Shown in pieces: positions 25,129-33,824 of a stretch of DNA of 64,000 bases. The first letter of the stretch is position 1. Every line of letters starts with the position of its first letter. The stretch covers positions 2,204,001-2,268,000 of the forward strand of contig NZ_CP029185.2 of the NCBI RefSeq assembly GCF_003096015.2, written 5' to 3'. Position numbers and translations under genes: made by a program. Below the pieces are notes generated by a model. That model was not told the origin of the DNA. It did no database searches and saw only the letters and a list, made by a program, of their open reading frames with translations. Origin of the DNA: Limnobaculum parvum (lineage in GTDB: Bacteria > Pseudomonadota > Gammaproteobacteria > Enterobacterales > Enterobacteriaceae).

Positions 25129-26352
25129 ATGACGACAGGTGGTCAAATTGGTAACATCGATCTGGTCAAGCAGTTAAATGGGGCGGTAGTTTATCGCTTA
25201 ATCGATCAGCAAGGCCCCATATCTCGTATTCAGATCGCTGAACTCAGCCAACTGGCCCCTGCCAGCATCACTAAAATCACCCGACAACTTCTGGATCGAG
25301 GCCTGATTAAAGAAGTTGAACAGCAGGCTTCAACCGGAGGTCGTCGGGCGGTCTCTATCGTTACTGAAAACAGAAATTTTCATACCGTTGCGGTGCGTTT
25401 AGGCCGTAATAATGCCACCATTACCCTGTATAACCTCAGTGGTAAGGCGTTGTTCGAAGAACCCTACTCTTTACCGGAACGGACTCAGGAAGCGTTGGAA
25501 AAAGGCCTTTTGCAGGCCATTGCCCACTTTATCGATACCTACCACAGTAAAATCCGTGAATTAATTGCTATAGCCATCTCCCTACCCGGTTTAGTAGACC
25601 CGGAAGATGGCGTGGTGAAATATATGCCGCATATTTCAGTGTCGAATTGGGAACTGAGTAAGGTCATCCGCGAACGGTTTAATATCAGCTGTTTTATTGG
25701 TCATGATATTCGCAGCCTCGCACTAGCTGAACACTATTTCGGCGCAACTCAGGATTGTGAAGACTCAATGCTCATTCGCGTCCACCGCGGAGCTGGTGCG
25801 GGTTTTATTATCAACGGTCAAATCTTTCTGGGAAAAAACCGTAACGTTGGTGAAATCGGTCATGTTCAGATAGACCCATTGGGTGAGCGCTGCTATTGCG
25901 GTAACTTCGGTTGTCTGGAAACCGTCGCGTCGAACTTTGCCATTGAGCAGCGGGTACGTAACCTTCTCAGTCAGGGCTATAGCAGTAAACTAACCTTGGA
26001 CGATTGCAGCATTTCTGCTATTTGCAAAGCGGCCAATAAAGGCGACGATTTAGCGGTTAACGTGATTGATTACGTTGGACATCAATTGGGTAAAGCAATT
26101 TCTATTGCCATTAACCTGTTCAATCCACAGAAAGTGGTAATTTCTGGCGATATTACTGAAGCACAAAAAGTTTTGTTGTCTTCTATTCAACGCTGCATTG
26201 ATAATCAGGTTTTGATCAACTTCCGACAAAACTTACCGTTGGTAACGACTCAATTGGATCATCGCTCTGCAATTGGTTCTTTTGCTTTGGTAAAACGCTC
26301 GATGCTGAACGGTGTCCTATTACAGCATCTACTCGGCGACAGTAACGACTGA
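25129..26352 (+). CDS. nagC: N-acetylglucosamine repressor, ROK family
   Basis: 407 aa (E. coli 406). The N-terminal winged helix is QQGPISRIQIAELSQLAPAS followed by ITKITRQLLDRGLI. The ROK sugar-kinase-like domain carries the zinc motif CYCGNFGCLE and the GHVQIDPLG signature. It represses nagE and nagBAC and is released by GlcNAc-6-P. AGAGG lies 5-6 nt before ATG. Candidate NagC boxes lie upstream of nagB. In E. coli nagD (umpH) follows; here the next gene is asnB, so nagD is missing from the operon. Confidence 0.97.
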   Translation: MTTGGQIGNIDLVKQLNGAVVYRLIDQQGPISRIQIAELSQLAPASITKITRQLLDRGLIKEVEQQASTGGRRAVSIVTENRNFHTVAVRLGRNNATITLYNLSGKALFEEPYSLPERTQEALEKGLLQAIAHFIDTYHSKIRELIAIAISLPGLVDPEDGVVKYMPHISVSNWELSKVIRERFNISCFIGHDIRSLALAEHYFGATQDCEDSMLIRVHRGAGAGFIINGQIFLGKNRNVGEIGHVQIDPLGERCYCGNFGCLETVASNFAIEQRVRNLLSQGYSSKLTLDDCSISAICKAANKGDDLAVNVIDYVGHQLGKAISIAINLFNPQKVVISGDITEAQKVLLSSIQRCIDNQVLINFRQNLPLVTTQLDHRSAIGSFALVKRSMLNGVLLQHLLGDSND

Positions 26353-26621
26353 TCTATTGTTGGTAATATACCGCTCTTTTTTCGTCCTCTCTATCACATC
26401 ACGTTGTAATCAGTGTCGTGTTTTATTCATGAGCATTGCACTGAAATAAAACCTACTTCGCACTAACCTGGTGCAAATCTGCTGCTATGCTAAGAAAGTA
26501 TCGCCCTGATATAAGGCGATATTTGCTCCACCACCTAATCAAAAATCTGGCTTAATTCTTGCTTAAGTTAATATGACCGAATTTAAGTAACTTCAATGAC
26601 AACGGAATAAGAGAGATAACA

Positions 26622-28289
26622 ATGTGTTCAATATTTGGTGTACTCGATATTAAGTCCGATCCGATTGAGCTGCGTAAAAAAGCATTAGAGATGTCTCGTC
26701 TTATGCGTCACCGTGGTCCTGACTGGTCCGGCGTCTATGCTTCTGATACCGCAATACTCGCTCACGAACGTTTATCCATTGTCGATGTCAATAATGGTGC
26801 CCAGCCTCTGTATAACGCAGCACACACCCATATACTGGCAGTTAACGGTGAAATTTATAATCATCAAGAACTGCGTCGTCAGCTAAAAGATAAATATGAA
26901 TTCCAGACAGAGTCAGACTGTGAAGTTATTCTGGCTCTGTATCAGGAAAAAGGCATCGACTTTCTGGACGAGCTTCAGGGGATGTTTGCCTTTATTCTGT
27001 ATGACAGCACCAATAACAGCTATCTGCTAGGCCGTGACCATATTGGGATTATTCCGATGTATACCGGTCATGATGAGCACGGAAACTTCTACGTCGCGTC
27101 AGAAATGAAAGCGCTGGTACCCGTTTGTAAGACCATTAAAGAGTTTCCTGCCGGTAGTTACTTGTCCAGTACCGACCATAAAATCCATCGCTATTATCAG
27201 CGCGACTGGATGGAATTTGATAATGTCAAAGACAATCCCACTGATGAATATGCGCTACACAATGCGCTGGAAGAGTCAGTAAAAAGTCACCTGATGTCCG
27301 ATGTACCTTATGGGGTTTTGCTATCCGGCGGTTTAGATTCTTCGGTTATTTCTGCAATTACCAAAAAATATGCGGCTCGCCGTATTGAAGATAATGAGCG
27401 TAGTGAAGCCTGGTGGCCTCAGCTTCACTCTTTCGCCGTTGGTCTGGAGGGTTCCCCCGATCTGGCGGCCGCACAGGAAGTCGCCCGCCATTTAGGCACA
27501 GTTCACCATGAAATTCACTTTACCGTGCAGGAAGGAATGGATGCCATTCGCGATGTGATTTATCACATCGAAACCTATGATGTGACAACCATACGGGCAT
27601 CAACCCCAATGTACCTGATGGCGCGAAAAATTAAGGCTATGGGTATCAAAATGGTGCTATCCGGTGAAGGGGCTGATGAAGTATTCGGTGGATACCTCTA
27701 CTTTCATAAAGCGCCAAACAACAAAGAGTTTCATGAAGAAACCGTGCGAAAACTTCTGGCTTTACATATGTATGACTGCGCCCGAGCCAATAAAGCGATG
27801 GCGGCTTGGGGGGTAGAAGCTCGGGTACCTTTCTTGGATAAAAAATTCCTCGATGTTGCTATGCGTATTAATCCAAAAGATAAAATGTGCGGTAACGGTA
27901 AGATGGAAAAATATATTATTCGTAACAACTTTGAGTCTTATATTCCTGCTAGCGTGGCATGGCGTCAAAAAGAGCAGTTCTCTGATGGCGTAGGTTATAG
28001 CTGGATAGACAGCCTGAAAGCGGCTGCCGCAGAGCAAATTAGCGATCAGCAACTGCAAAATGCCAGCTTCCGCTTCCCGTATAATACGCCAACCTCTAAA
28101 GAGGCCTATTTGTACCGTGAAATTTTTGAAGCATTATTTCCACTGCCCAGCGCAGCCGAATGCGTTCCGGGCGGCCCTTCGGTAGCTTGCTCTTCAGCTA
28201 AAGCCATTGAATGGGATGAATCTTTCAAAAAATTGGATGACCCATCAGGCCGTGCCGTCGGCGTTCACCAATCGGCTTATAAAAACTGA
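26622..28289 (+). CDS. asnB: Asparagine synthetase B, glutamine-hydrolysing
   Basis: 555 aa (E. coli 554). The N-terminal glutaminase uses Cys2, exposed after Met removal (MCSIFGVLD), with the glutamine-pocket segments LAHERLSIVD and NGEIYNH. The synthetase domain has the PP-loop LLSGGLDSSVIS and the downstream GEGADEVFGGY motif. It converts aspartate, ATP and glutamine to asparagine. It is followed by a strong terminator and then the tRNA clusters, the same context as in E. coli. Confidence 0.98.
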   Translation: MCSIFGVLDIKSDPIELRKKALEMSRLMRHRGPDWSGVYASDTAILAHERLSIVDVNNGAQPLYNAAHTHILAVNGEIYNHQELRRQLKDKYEFQTESDCEVILALYQEKGIDFLDELQGMFAFILYDSTNNSYLLGRDHIGIIPMYTGHDEHGNFYVASEMKALVPVCKTIKEFPAGSYLSSTDHKIHRYYQRDWMEFDNVKDNPTDEYALHNALEESVKSHLMSDVPYGVLLSGGLDSSVISAITKKYAARRIEDNERSEAWWPQLHSFAVGLEGSPDLAAAQEVARHLGTVHHEIHFTVQEGMDAIRDVIYHIETYDVTTIRASTPMYLMARKIKAMGIKMVLSGEGADEVFGGYLYFHKAPNNKEFHEETVRKLLALHMYDCARANKAMAAWGVEARVPFLDKKFLDVAMRINPKDKMCGNGKMEKYIIRNNFESYIPASVAWRQKEQFSDGVGYSWIDSLKAAAAEQISDQQLQNASFRFPYNTPTSKEAYLYREIFEALFPLPSAAECVPGGPSVACSSAKAIEWDESFKKLDDPSGRAVGVHQSAYKN

Positions 28290-28324
28290 CTATCTACCAA
28301 AATGATGTGCTAACTACACACTAA

Positions 28325-28349
28325 AAAACGGGCCATTTCGGCCCGTTTT
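28325..28349 (+). terminator. Terminator of asnB
   Basis: AAAACGGGCC / GGCCCGTTTT forms a perfect 10-bp stem with loop ATTTC and terminal Ts, 36 bp after asnB. Confidence 0.9.
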
Positions 28350-28477
28350 GCCATAAAATAAAAAACACGTCTGTCCATTCTCTCTTCAAATAGCTGCTTT
28401 TTTTGTCGCTTTTATCGACATATCGGTTATTAGCCAAACAATCAGACAAAAGTGAGCCCGTTATGAGAAAAAACTAG

Positions 28478-28506
28478 TTGACGATCGCAGCTCAGATACG
28501 CATAAT
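28478..28506 (+). promoter_or_regulatory. Promoter of first tRNA cluster
   Basis: TTGACG (-35) and CATAAT (-10) are separated by 17 bp and followed by a GC-rich discriminator GCGCCCCGC, typical of stringently controlled stable-RNA promoters. The first tRNA starts 39 bp after the -10. Confidence 0.85.
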
Positions 28507-28544
28507 GCGCCCCGCAACGCCGTTGAAGGTTAAGCAATTATTAT

Positions 28545-28621
28545 GGCTACGTAGCTCAGCTGGTTAGAGCACATCACTCATAATGATGGGGTCACAGGTT
28601 CAAATCCCGTCGTAGCCACCA
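28545..28621 (+). tRNA. tRNA-Met (CAU), elongator type
   Basis: 77 nt with encoded CCA. The acceptor GGCTACG pairs with CGTAGCC, the anticodon loop is CTCATAA, and the T arm contains GGTTCAAATCC. It closely matches E. coli metT/metU. First gene of cluster 1. Confidence 0.97.
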
Positions 28622-28625
28622 TTTT

Positions 28626-28710
28626 GCGGAAGTGGCGAAATTGGTAGACGCACCAGATTTAGGTTCTGGCGCCGCAAGGTGTGCGAGTTCAAGTCTCGCC
28701 TTCCGCACCA
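28626..28710 (+). tRNA. tRNA-Leu (UAG)
   Basis: 85 nt with encoded CCA and a long variable arm. The acceptor GCGGAAG pairs with CTTCCGC and the anticodon loop is ATTTAGG (anticodon UAG). It matches E. coli leuW apart from the acceptor stem. It follows tRNA-Met after 4 nt. Confidence 0.97.
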
Positions 28711-28735
28711 TTTTCCTTCAATGACAATGCTCGGG

Positions 28736-28810
28736 TGGGGTATCGCCAAGCGGTAAGGCAACGGGTTTTGATCCCGTCATCCCCAGGTTCGAATCCTGGT
28801 ACCCCAGCCA
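28736..28810 (+). tRNA. tRNA-Gln (UUG), copy 1
   Basis: 75 nt with encoded CCA. The acceptor TGGGGTA pairs with TACCCCA and the anticodon loop TTTTGAT gives anticodon UUG. It is identical in sequence to the copies at 28856 and 29338. Confidence 0.97.
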
Positions 28811-28855
28811 TTTTTTAGCTTATGTTTATAAGCTGTTTTGGAATTTATCTCCTAT

Positions 28856-28930
28856 TGGGGTATCGCCAAGCGGTAAGGCAACGGGTTTTGATCCCGTCAT
28901 CCCCAGGTTCGAATCCTGGTACCCCAGCCA
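28856..28930 (+). tRNA. tRNA-Gln (UUG), copy 2
   Basis: A 75-nt exact repeat of copy 1, separated from it by 45 nt. That spacer contains a small hairpin AGCTTAT-GTTT-ATAAGCT, which could be a processing element. Confidence 0.97.
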
Positions 28931-29079
28931 TTTCCTCATCTTCTTTTAGTACCCTTATTACTTTCCGCTATTTTTGATTACTATCTCATTCTTTCCCCTG
29001 TTTATTGCTCAGAAAGCCATCAATCCAATGACTTCATACCTATTCTGTCTGTTTTCCGCCTAACGAGCAGATCAAAACC

Positions 29080-29108
29080 TTGACGAAAACGACACATATC
29101 CGCATAAT
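29080..29108 (+). promoter_or_regulatory. Promoter of second tRNA cluster
   Basis: TTGACG and CATAAT with a 17-bp spacer and GCGCTCC discriminator repeat the layout at 28478-28506. The leader (GTTGAAGGTTAAGCAA) is also duplicated, so promoter and tRNAs were copied as one unit. Confidence 0.85.
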
Positions 29109-29147
29109 GCGCTCCTTAACGTTGTTGAAGGTTAAGCAAAAGTATTT

Positions 29148-29224
29148 GGCTACGTAGCTCAGTTGGTTAGAGCACATCACTCATAATGATGGGGTCACAG
29201 GTTCAAATCCCGTCGTAGCCACCA
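29148..29224 (+). tRNA. tRNA-Met (CAU), second copy
   Basis: 77 nt, differing from the first tRNA-Met by a single base in the D loop region (AGTTGG for AGCTGG). First gene of cluster 2. Confidence 0.97.
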
Positions 29225-29227
29225 CTT

Positions 29228-29312
29228 GCGGAAGTGGCGAAATTGGTAGACGCACCAGATTTAGGTTCTGGCGCCGCAAGGTGTGCGAGTTCAAGTCTCG
29301 CCTTCCGCACCA
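29228..29312 (+). tRNA. tRNA-Leu (UAG), second copy
   Basis: 85 nt, identical to the copy at 28626, starting 3 nt after tRNA-Met. Confidence 0.97.
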
Positions 29313-29337
29313 TTTTCTTCAGCAACAATATAACTGG

Positions 29338-29412
29338 TGGGGTATCGCCAAGCGGTAAGGCAACGGGTTTTGATCCCGTCATCCCCAGGTTCGAATCCTG
29401 GTACCCCAGCCA
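29338..29412 (+). tRNA. tRNA-Gln (UUG), copy 3
   Basis: 75 nt, identical to the two copies in cluster 1. It is the last tRNA before the shared terminator at 29437. Confidence 0.97.
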
Positions 29413-29436
29413 TTCTCTTCTCGAGTATGGTTATCC

Positions 29437-29476
29437 AGATATAAAAAAACTCGCATCAGCGAGTTTTTTTATATCT
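29437..29476 (+). terminator. Bidirectional terminator between tRNA cluster and ubiF
   Basis: AGATATAAAAAAACTCGC / GCGAGTTTTTTTATATCT forms a perfect 18-bp stem with loop ATCA. Both strands end in a T-run, serving the tRNA operon and convergent ubiF. Confidence 0.93.
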
Positions 29477-29502
29477 GAATTTCAGCCTAGTTCAGCGACG
29501 AA

Positions 29503-30693
29503 TCACAATCCCAGCGCATATTTCAATGCCCACTGCTTCAGCTTACCGGAGCGTTGTGCCGCCATTAATGCCAGATTACGTACCAACCGCAGCGGCGGCA
29601 ATGGGTTACTAAACGCCTTGTAGAATAAATCCATACCGGACTGCATCAGTAAGTTATCCGGGTAACGCCTGCGCTGATAGCGGCTTAAAACCTCATCAGA
29701 ACCGTACGCCTCCCCTTTATTGCGCGCATCTAACAATACCTGCAACAGGCAATCCACATCACGATAGCCTAAATTAACGCCCTGACCTGCCAGAGGATTA
29801 ATCGTGTGGGCCGAATCGCCCACTAGTACCATGCCAGATTGATAATAACGTTGAGCATGACGGCGAATTAATGGGAATGATCCGGCGACTTTCACTTTTA
29901 CCGTTCCCAATCGTTGTGGGAATTCTCGCAGGACTTCTTTTTCTAACTCGACCAGAGAGAGGGATTGCAACTGACTGATGCGCGACGGTGAGTCATACCA
30001 CACCAGCGAGGCATATTGCCCAAACAACGGTAAAAATGCGCGAGGGCCTGAAGGATAAAACTGCTGCCAAGTCGTATCTTGCTGAGGTTGCTGAGTCTCA
30101 ACGGTTATCAACATACAGGACTGACGATATTGCCAGCCGGTCAAACCGATACCAGCAAACTTTCTTACCGCAGAATCCGCACCATCCGCGCCAATCACCA
30201 GCGGTGCACTCAAACAGTCACCATTGTCCAACATCACCTGTTTCAATTTAGCGTCAGACGTTGATGGCATAACAGAAACTAAGCGAGCAGGGCAATGTAA
30301 TGTTAATGATGGCCAATGCTCAAACTGTTGCCATAAACCCAGTTGAATGAGCCGATTTTCCACCATGTAGCCCAATTCAGGCAACGACAGAGAAGCCGCA
30401 TCAAATACGACTTTGGACTCGTTCCACTCCCAAGTTTCCAGCTTACGATACGGTGTGATACGCATTGATGCGATACTCTCCCATGCCCCCAACCGCTTCA
30501 GCAAATTAACCGAAGTACAACCGATGGCCGAAACCCGCACGTCAGGTTCGCTATCTGCTGAAAATGCTACCGGGCTGTCATGCTCGATTATGGCTACCGA
30601 CCAGCCTTCATGTGCTAATCCGAGAGCAACCGCTGCCCCCACCATTCCACCACCGACAACAATGGCATCATACTGTTTTATCGTTCTTTTCAT
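29503..30693 (-). CDS. ubiF: 3-demethoxyubiquinol 3-hydroxylase
   Basis: 396 aa (E. coli 391). An FAD-dependent monooxygenase of the UbiH/UbiF/VisC family: dinucleotide-binding VVGGGMVGAAVALGLAHEG near the N-terminus, ADGADSAVR in the middle, and the second FAD motif VLVGDSAHTINPLAGQGVNLG. It hydroxylates the C5 position of the ubiquinone ring precursor. No strong ribosome-binding site precedes ATG at 30693. It is divergent from miaB, the arrangement in E. coli, which favours ubiF over ubiH or ubiI. Confidence 0.94.
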   Translation of the reverse strand: MKRTIKQYDAIVVGGGMVGAAVALGLAHEGWSVAIIEHDSPVAFSADSEPDVRVSAIGCTSVNLLKRLGAWESIASMRITPYRKLETWEWNESKVVFDAASLSLPELGYMVENRLIQLGLWQQFEHWPSLTLHCPARLVSVMPSTSDAKLKQVMLDNGDCLSAPLVIGADGADSAVRKFAGIGLTGWQYRQSCMLITVETQQPQQDTTWQQFYPSGPRAFLPLFGQYASLVWYDSPSRISQLQSLSLVELEKEVLREFPQRLGTVKVKVAGSFPLIRRHAQRYYQSGMVLVGDSAHTINPLAGQGVNLGYRDVDCLLQVLLDARNKGEAYGSDEVLSRYQRRRYPDNLLMQSGMDLFYKAFSNPLPPLRLVRNLALMAAQRSGKLKQWALKYALGL

Positions 30694-30850
30694 GCTGTTA
30701 TCACACCGTGCTAATCCTTACTGTTGCAGAGTGTACCGGATTTTTACAATTCCTTCAGCGTTGAAGCGATCCTTAAGCTGGTCACGAGAACAACAAACCA
30801 TTACAATACGCGCCCTGCATAGGGTTTAACCTGTACTGAGTAGCGAATCT

Positions 30851-32278
30851 ATGACCAAGAAACTGTATATAAAAACCTGGGGCTGTCAGATGAACGAATA
30901 CGATTCATCTAAAATGGCCGATCTACTGGGAAGCACCCATGGCTATCAGCTGACCGAAGATGCTGAAGAGGCGGATGTTCTATTGCTGAATACCTGCTCA
31001 ATTCGTGAAAAAGCGCAGGAAAAGGTATTCCATCAGCTTGGTCGCTGGAAATCATTTAAAGACACCAGACCCGATATTATTATTGGTGTGGGTGGATGCG
31101 TGGCATCTCAGGAAGGAGATCACATTCGTCAGCGCGCACCGTTTGTAGATGTGATATTTGGGCCACAAACTCTGCATCGTCTGCCGGAAATGATCAATAA
31201 AGCCAGCGGCACTCGCAGCCCAGTGGTCGATATCAGCTTCCCTGAAATCGAGAAATTCGACCGCCTACCTGAGCCTAAAGCCGAAGGCCCTACCGCTTTC
31301 GTTTCGATTATAGAAGGCTGCAATAAATATTGTACTTACTGCGTGGTGCCTTATACCCGTGGTGAAGAAGTCAGCCGCCCCAGCGATGACATATTATTCG
31401 AAATCGCACAGCTTGCGGCACAAGGCGTGCGGGAAGTAAACCTGCTGGGCCAAAATGTTAATGCCTACCGAGGCCCCGCTTTTGACGGTGGCATCTGTAC
31501 CTTTGCAGATCTGTTACGTTTAGTCGCCAGTATTGATGGTATTGACCGTATTCGCTTTACCACTAGCCATCCGATTGAGTTCACCGACGATATCATTGAA
31601 GTCTATAAAGATACCCCTGAGCTGGTGAGTTTCCTGCATCTGCCGGTGCAAAGCGGGTCTGACCGCGTGTTAAATATGATGGGTAGAACCCATACCGCAC
31701 TGGAATATAAATCAATTATTCGCAAGCTGCGTGCGGCACGTCCTGACCTGCTAATCAGCTCTGACTTCATTGTTGGTTTCCCGGGTGAAACCCTGCAAGA
31801 CTTCGAACAAACCATGAAGCTGATTGCCGATGTTGATTTCGATATGAGCTATAGCTTTATCTTCTCTGCCCGTCCTGGGACACCTGCTGCCGATATGGTG
31901 GATGATGTATCAGACGAAGAGAAAAAGCAGCGCCTGTATATTCTACAGGAAAGAATCAGCCAGCAAGCCATGCAGTACAGCCGCCGTATGCAAGGTAGCA
32001 TTCAGCGTATTTTAGTAGAGGGGACATCCCGTAAGAGCATCATGGAGCTGTCTGGCCGCACGGAGAATAACCGGGTGGTTAACTTTGAAGGCTCCCCGGA
32101 TATGATTGGCAAATTTGTTGACGTAGAAATTGTCGATGCTTATACCAACTCTCTGCGCGGTAAGCTAGTAAGAACTGAAGATCAGATGAACCTGCGGGTT
32201 CAAGCATCACCGGAAGAGGTGATTGCCCGTACGCGCAAAGAAGATGACTTAGGCGTAGGCACTTATCAGCCTCAATAA
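30851..32278 (+). CDS. miaB: tRNA-2-methylthio-N6-dimethylallyladenosine synthase
   Basis: 475 aa (E. coli 474). The N-terminal MTTase domain carries an auxiliary 4Fe-4S cluster with Cys in TWGCQMNEYD, LNTCSIREKA and VGGCVAS. The radical SAM core has CNKYCTYCVVPYTRG. The C-terminal TRAM domain is about 375-445 (RRMQGSIQRILVEGTSRK...). It adds the methylthio group to ms2i6A37 in tRNAs reading UNN codons. It opens the rightward block leading to ybeZYX-lnt. Confidence 0.98.
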   Translation: MTKKLYIKTWGCQMNEYDSSKMADLLGSTHGYQLTEDAEEADVLLLNTCSIREKAQEKVFHQLGRWKSFKDTRPDIIIGVGGCVASQEGDHIRQRAPFVDVIFGPQTLHRLPEMINKASGTRSPVVDISFPEIEKFDRLPEPKAEGPTAFVSIIEGCNKYCTYCVVPYTRGEEVSRPSDDILFEIAQLAAQGVREVNLLGQNVNAYRGPAFDGGICTFADLLRLVASIDGIDRIRFTTSHPIEFTDDIIEVYKDTPELVSFLHLPVQSGSDRVLNMMGRTHTALEYKSIIRKLRAARPDLLISSDFIVGFPGETLQDFEQTMKLIADVDFDMSYSFIFSARPGTPAADMVDDVSDEEKKQRLYILQERISQQAMQYSRRMQGSIQRILVEGTSRKSIMELSGRTENNRVVNFEGSPDMIGKFVDVEIVDAYTNSLRGKLVRTEDQMNLRVQASPEEVIARTRKEDDLGVGTYQPQ

Positions 32279-32298
32279 GATGCTTTTTGATATTAACA

Positions 32299-32334
32299 CA
32301 TCATGGTAAGCCGCCGCGTCTGTTTACCATGATG
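32299..32334 (+). terminator. Stem-loop downstream of miaB
   Basis: CATCATGGTAA / TTACCATGATG forms a perfect 11-bp stem with a 14-nt loop, 20 bp after the miaB stop. No T-run follows, so termination is uncertain. Confidence 0.45.
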
Positions 32335-32397
32335 CCATAAAACAGCAAATTAAATCTTAATGACTATTCACGTTAATCAGGCGCAGGGAAAGTAAAA

Positions 32398-32589
32398 ATG
32401 GGCATGATCATCATACCAACCTTCGGTTTATTGTGTATTTTGATTCTGATCTTGGGTGTACTTCTGTTTTATATCAATAAGCGCTCATCACCTGTACTCA
32501 TTATTCTGTTTATTCTCACTACCATAGCCGCCTGTTCTGTTGGCTGGTTCCTCTATCTATGTATCTCGGCCACCGGTGGCGGTCACTGA
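32398..32589 (+). CDS. Small two-helix membrane protein
   Basis: 63 aa with two hydrophobic helices: IIIPTFGLLCILILILGVLLFYI and PVLIILFILTTIAACSVGWF. A short basic NKRSS hinge lies between them, and the tail CISATGGGH is flexible. AGGGAAAG lies 8-9 nt upstream of ATG at 32398. It sits between miaB and ybeZ, where E. coli has no annotated gene of this kind. The helical hairpin predicts both termini on the same side, most likely periplasmic by the positive-inside rule. No family recognised. Confidence 0.6.
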   Translation: MGMIIIPTFGLLCILILILGVLLFYINKRSSPVLIILFILTTIAACSVGWFLYLCISATGGGH

Positions 32590-32756
32590 GTTGTTCAATT
32601 CCCCCATAACAATGATTTCATCGAATTTATCTCAATAGTTGCGAATTTGAGATCTCACATGAATAATGATGTAAGTTATCTATAATTAAAGATAAATAGA
32701 TCTGTACAAAAACCGCCCTCATTCATTATTCACATCGCGAGATTAAGAGGTACGAC

Positions 32757-33812
32757 TTGAAGATTGATACTCTGGAAGTTTCACTGGAACCCGCAGACAA
32801 CGAGCGACTGAAAAGCCTATGTGGTCCATTTGATGACAATATCAAACAGTTGGAACGACGCCTTGGTATTGAAATCAACCGTCGTGATAATCGATTTACT
32901 CTGGTTGGGAAAGCTTCCTGTGTTGAAGTTGCGAAAGATATTCTTCTCACGCTTTATGTTGATACAGCACCGATGCGCGGGATCATTCCTGATATTGAGC
33001 CAGACCAAATACATTTAGCCATTAAAGAATCCGGCGTTTTAGAGCAACTGGCTGATTCAGTACCCGAATACGGTAAAGCGGTAATCATCAAAACCAAACG
33101 GGGAATGATTAAACCCCGCACACCAAATCAGGCGCAATACATTGCCAATATTCTCGATCACGACATTACCTTTGGTGTTGGTCCCGCAGGTACTGGCAAA
33201 ACCTATCTGGCCGTTGCGGCGGCGGTTGATGCGCTGGAACGTCAGGAAATTCGTCGAATATTACTCACCCGCCCTGCCGTTGAAGCGGGGGAAAAACTGG
33301 GCTTCCTTCCGGGTGATTTAAGCCAGAAAGTTGACCCTTACCTACGCCCATTATATGACGCACTGTTTGAAATGCTGGGCTTTGAACGGGTAGAAAAGCT
33401 TATGGAGCGTAACGTTATCGAAGTTGCTCCGCTGGCCTATATGCGCGGTCGTACACTGAACGATGCGTTTATTATTCTGGATGAGAGCCAAAACACCTCT
33501 ATCGAACAAATGAAAATGTTTCTGACCCGTATCGGATTTAACTCTAAAGCCGTGATCACCGGTGACATCACGCAAATCGACCTGCCGCGTCATCAAAAGT
33601 CCGGCCTGCGCCATGCAATTGAGGTATTATCCAACGTTGATGAAATCAGCTTTAACTTCTTTCATAGCGAAGATGTGGTCAGGCACCCGGTGGTTGCCCG
33701 TATCGTTATTGCCTATGAAGAATGGGAAGCGGAAGACCAAAAACGTAAAGATGCACTGGCAGAGCAGCGCAAACACGAGTATCAGCATAGCGCTGAGCCC
33801 GGCGCGCTATAA
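32757..33812 (+). CDS. ybeZ: PhoH-like ATPase YbeZ
   Basis: 351 aa, TTG start at 32757 with AGAGG 6 nt upstream; the E. coli protein has the matching N-terminus (NIDTREITLEPADN). The N-terminal KH-like region precedes a P-loop domain with Walker A GPAGTGKT (about residues 142-149) and Walker B FIILDESQN. The family is associated with RNA metabolism and works with the neighbouring endoribonuclease YbeY. It forms a tight operon ybeZ-ybeY-ybeX-lnt with gaps of 7-18 bp. Confidence 0.96.
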   Translation: MKIDTLEVSLEPADNERLKSLCGPFDDNIKQLERRLGIEINRRDNRFTLVGKASCVEVAKDILLTLYVDTAPMRGIIPDIEPDQIHLAIKESGVLEQLADSVPEYGKAVIIKTKRGMIKPRTPNQAQYIANILDHDITFGVGPAGTGKTYLAVAAAVDALERQEIRRILLTRPAVEAGEKLGFLPGDLSQKVDPYLRPLYDALFEMLGFERVEKLMERNVIEVAPLAYMRGRTLNDAFIILDESQNTSIEQMKMFLTRIGFNSKAVITGDITQIDLPRHQKSGLRHAIEVLSNVDEISFNFFHSEDVVRHPVVARIVIAYEEWEAEDQKRKDALAEQRKHEYQHSAEPGAL

Positions 33813-33824
33813 TTGAAGGCAGAT

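Noticed and set aside
29234..29623. 129-aa open frame over the tRNA-Leu and tRNA-Gln genes
   Set aside because: It overlaps two clear tRNAs and the terminator and runs antisense into ubiF.
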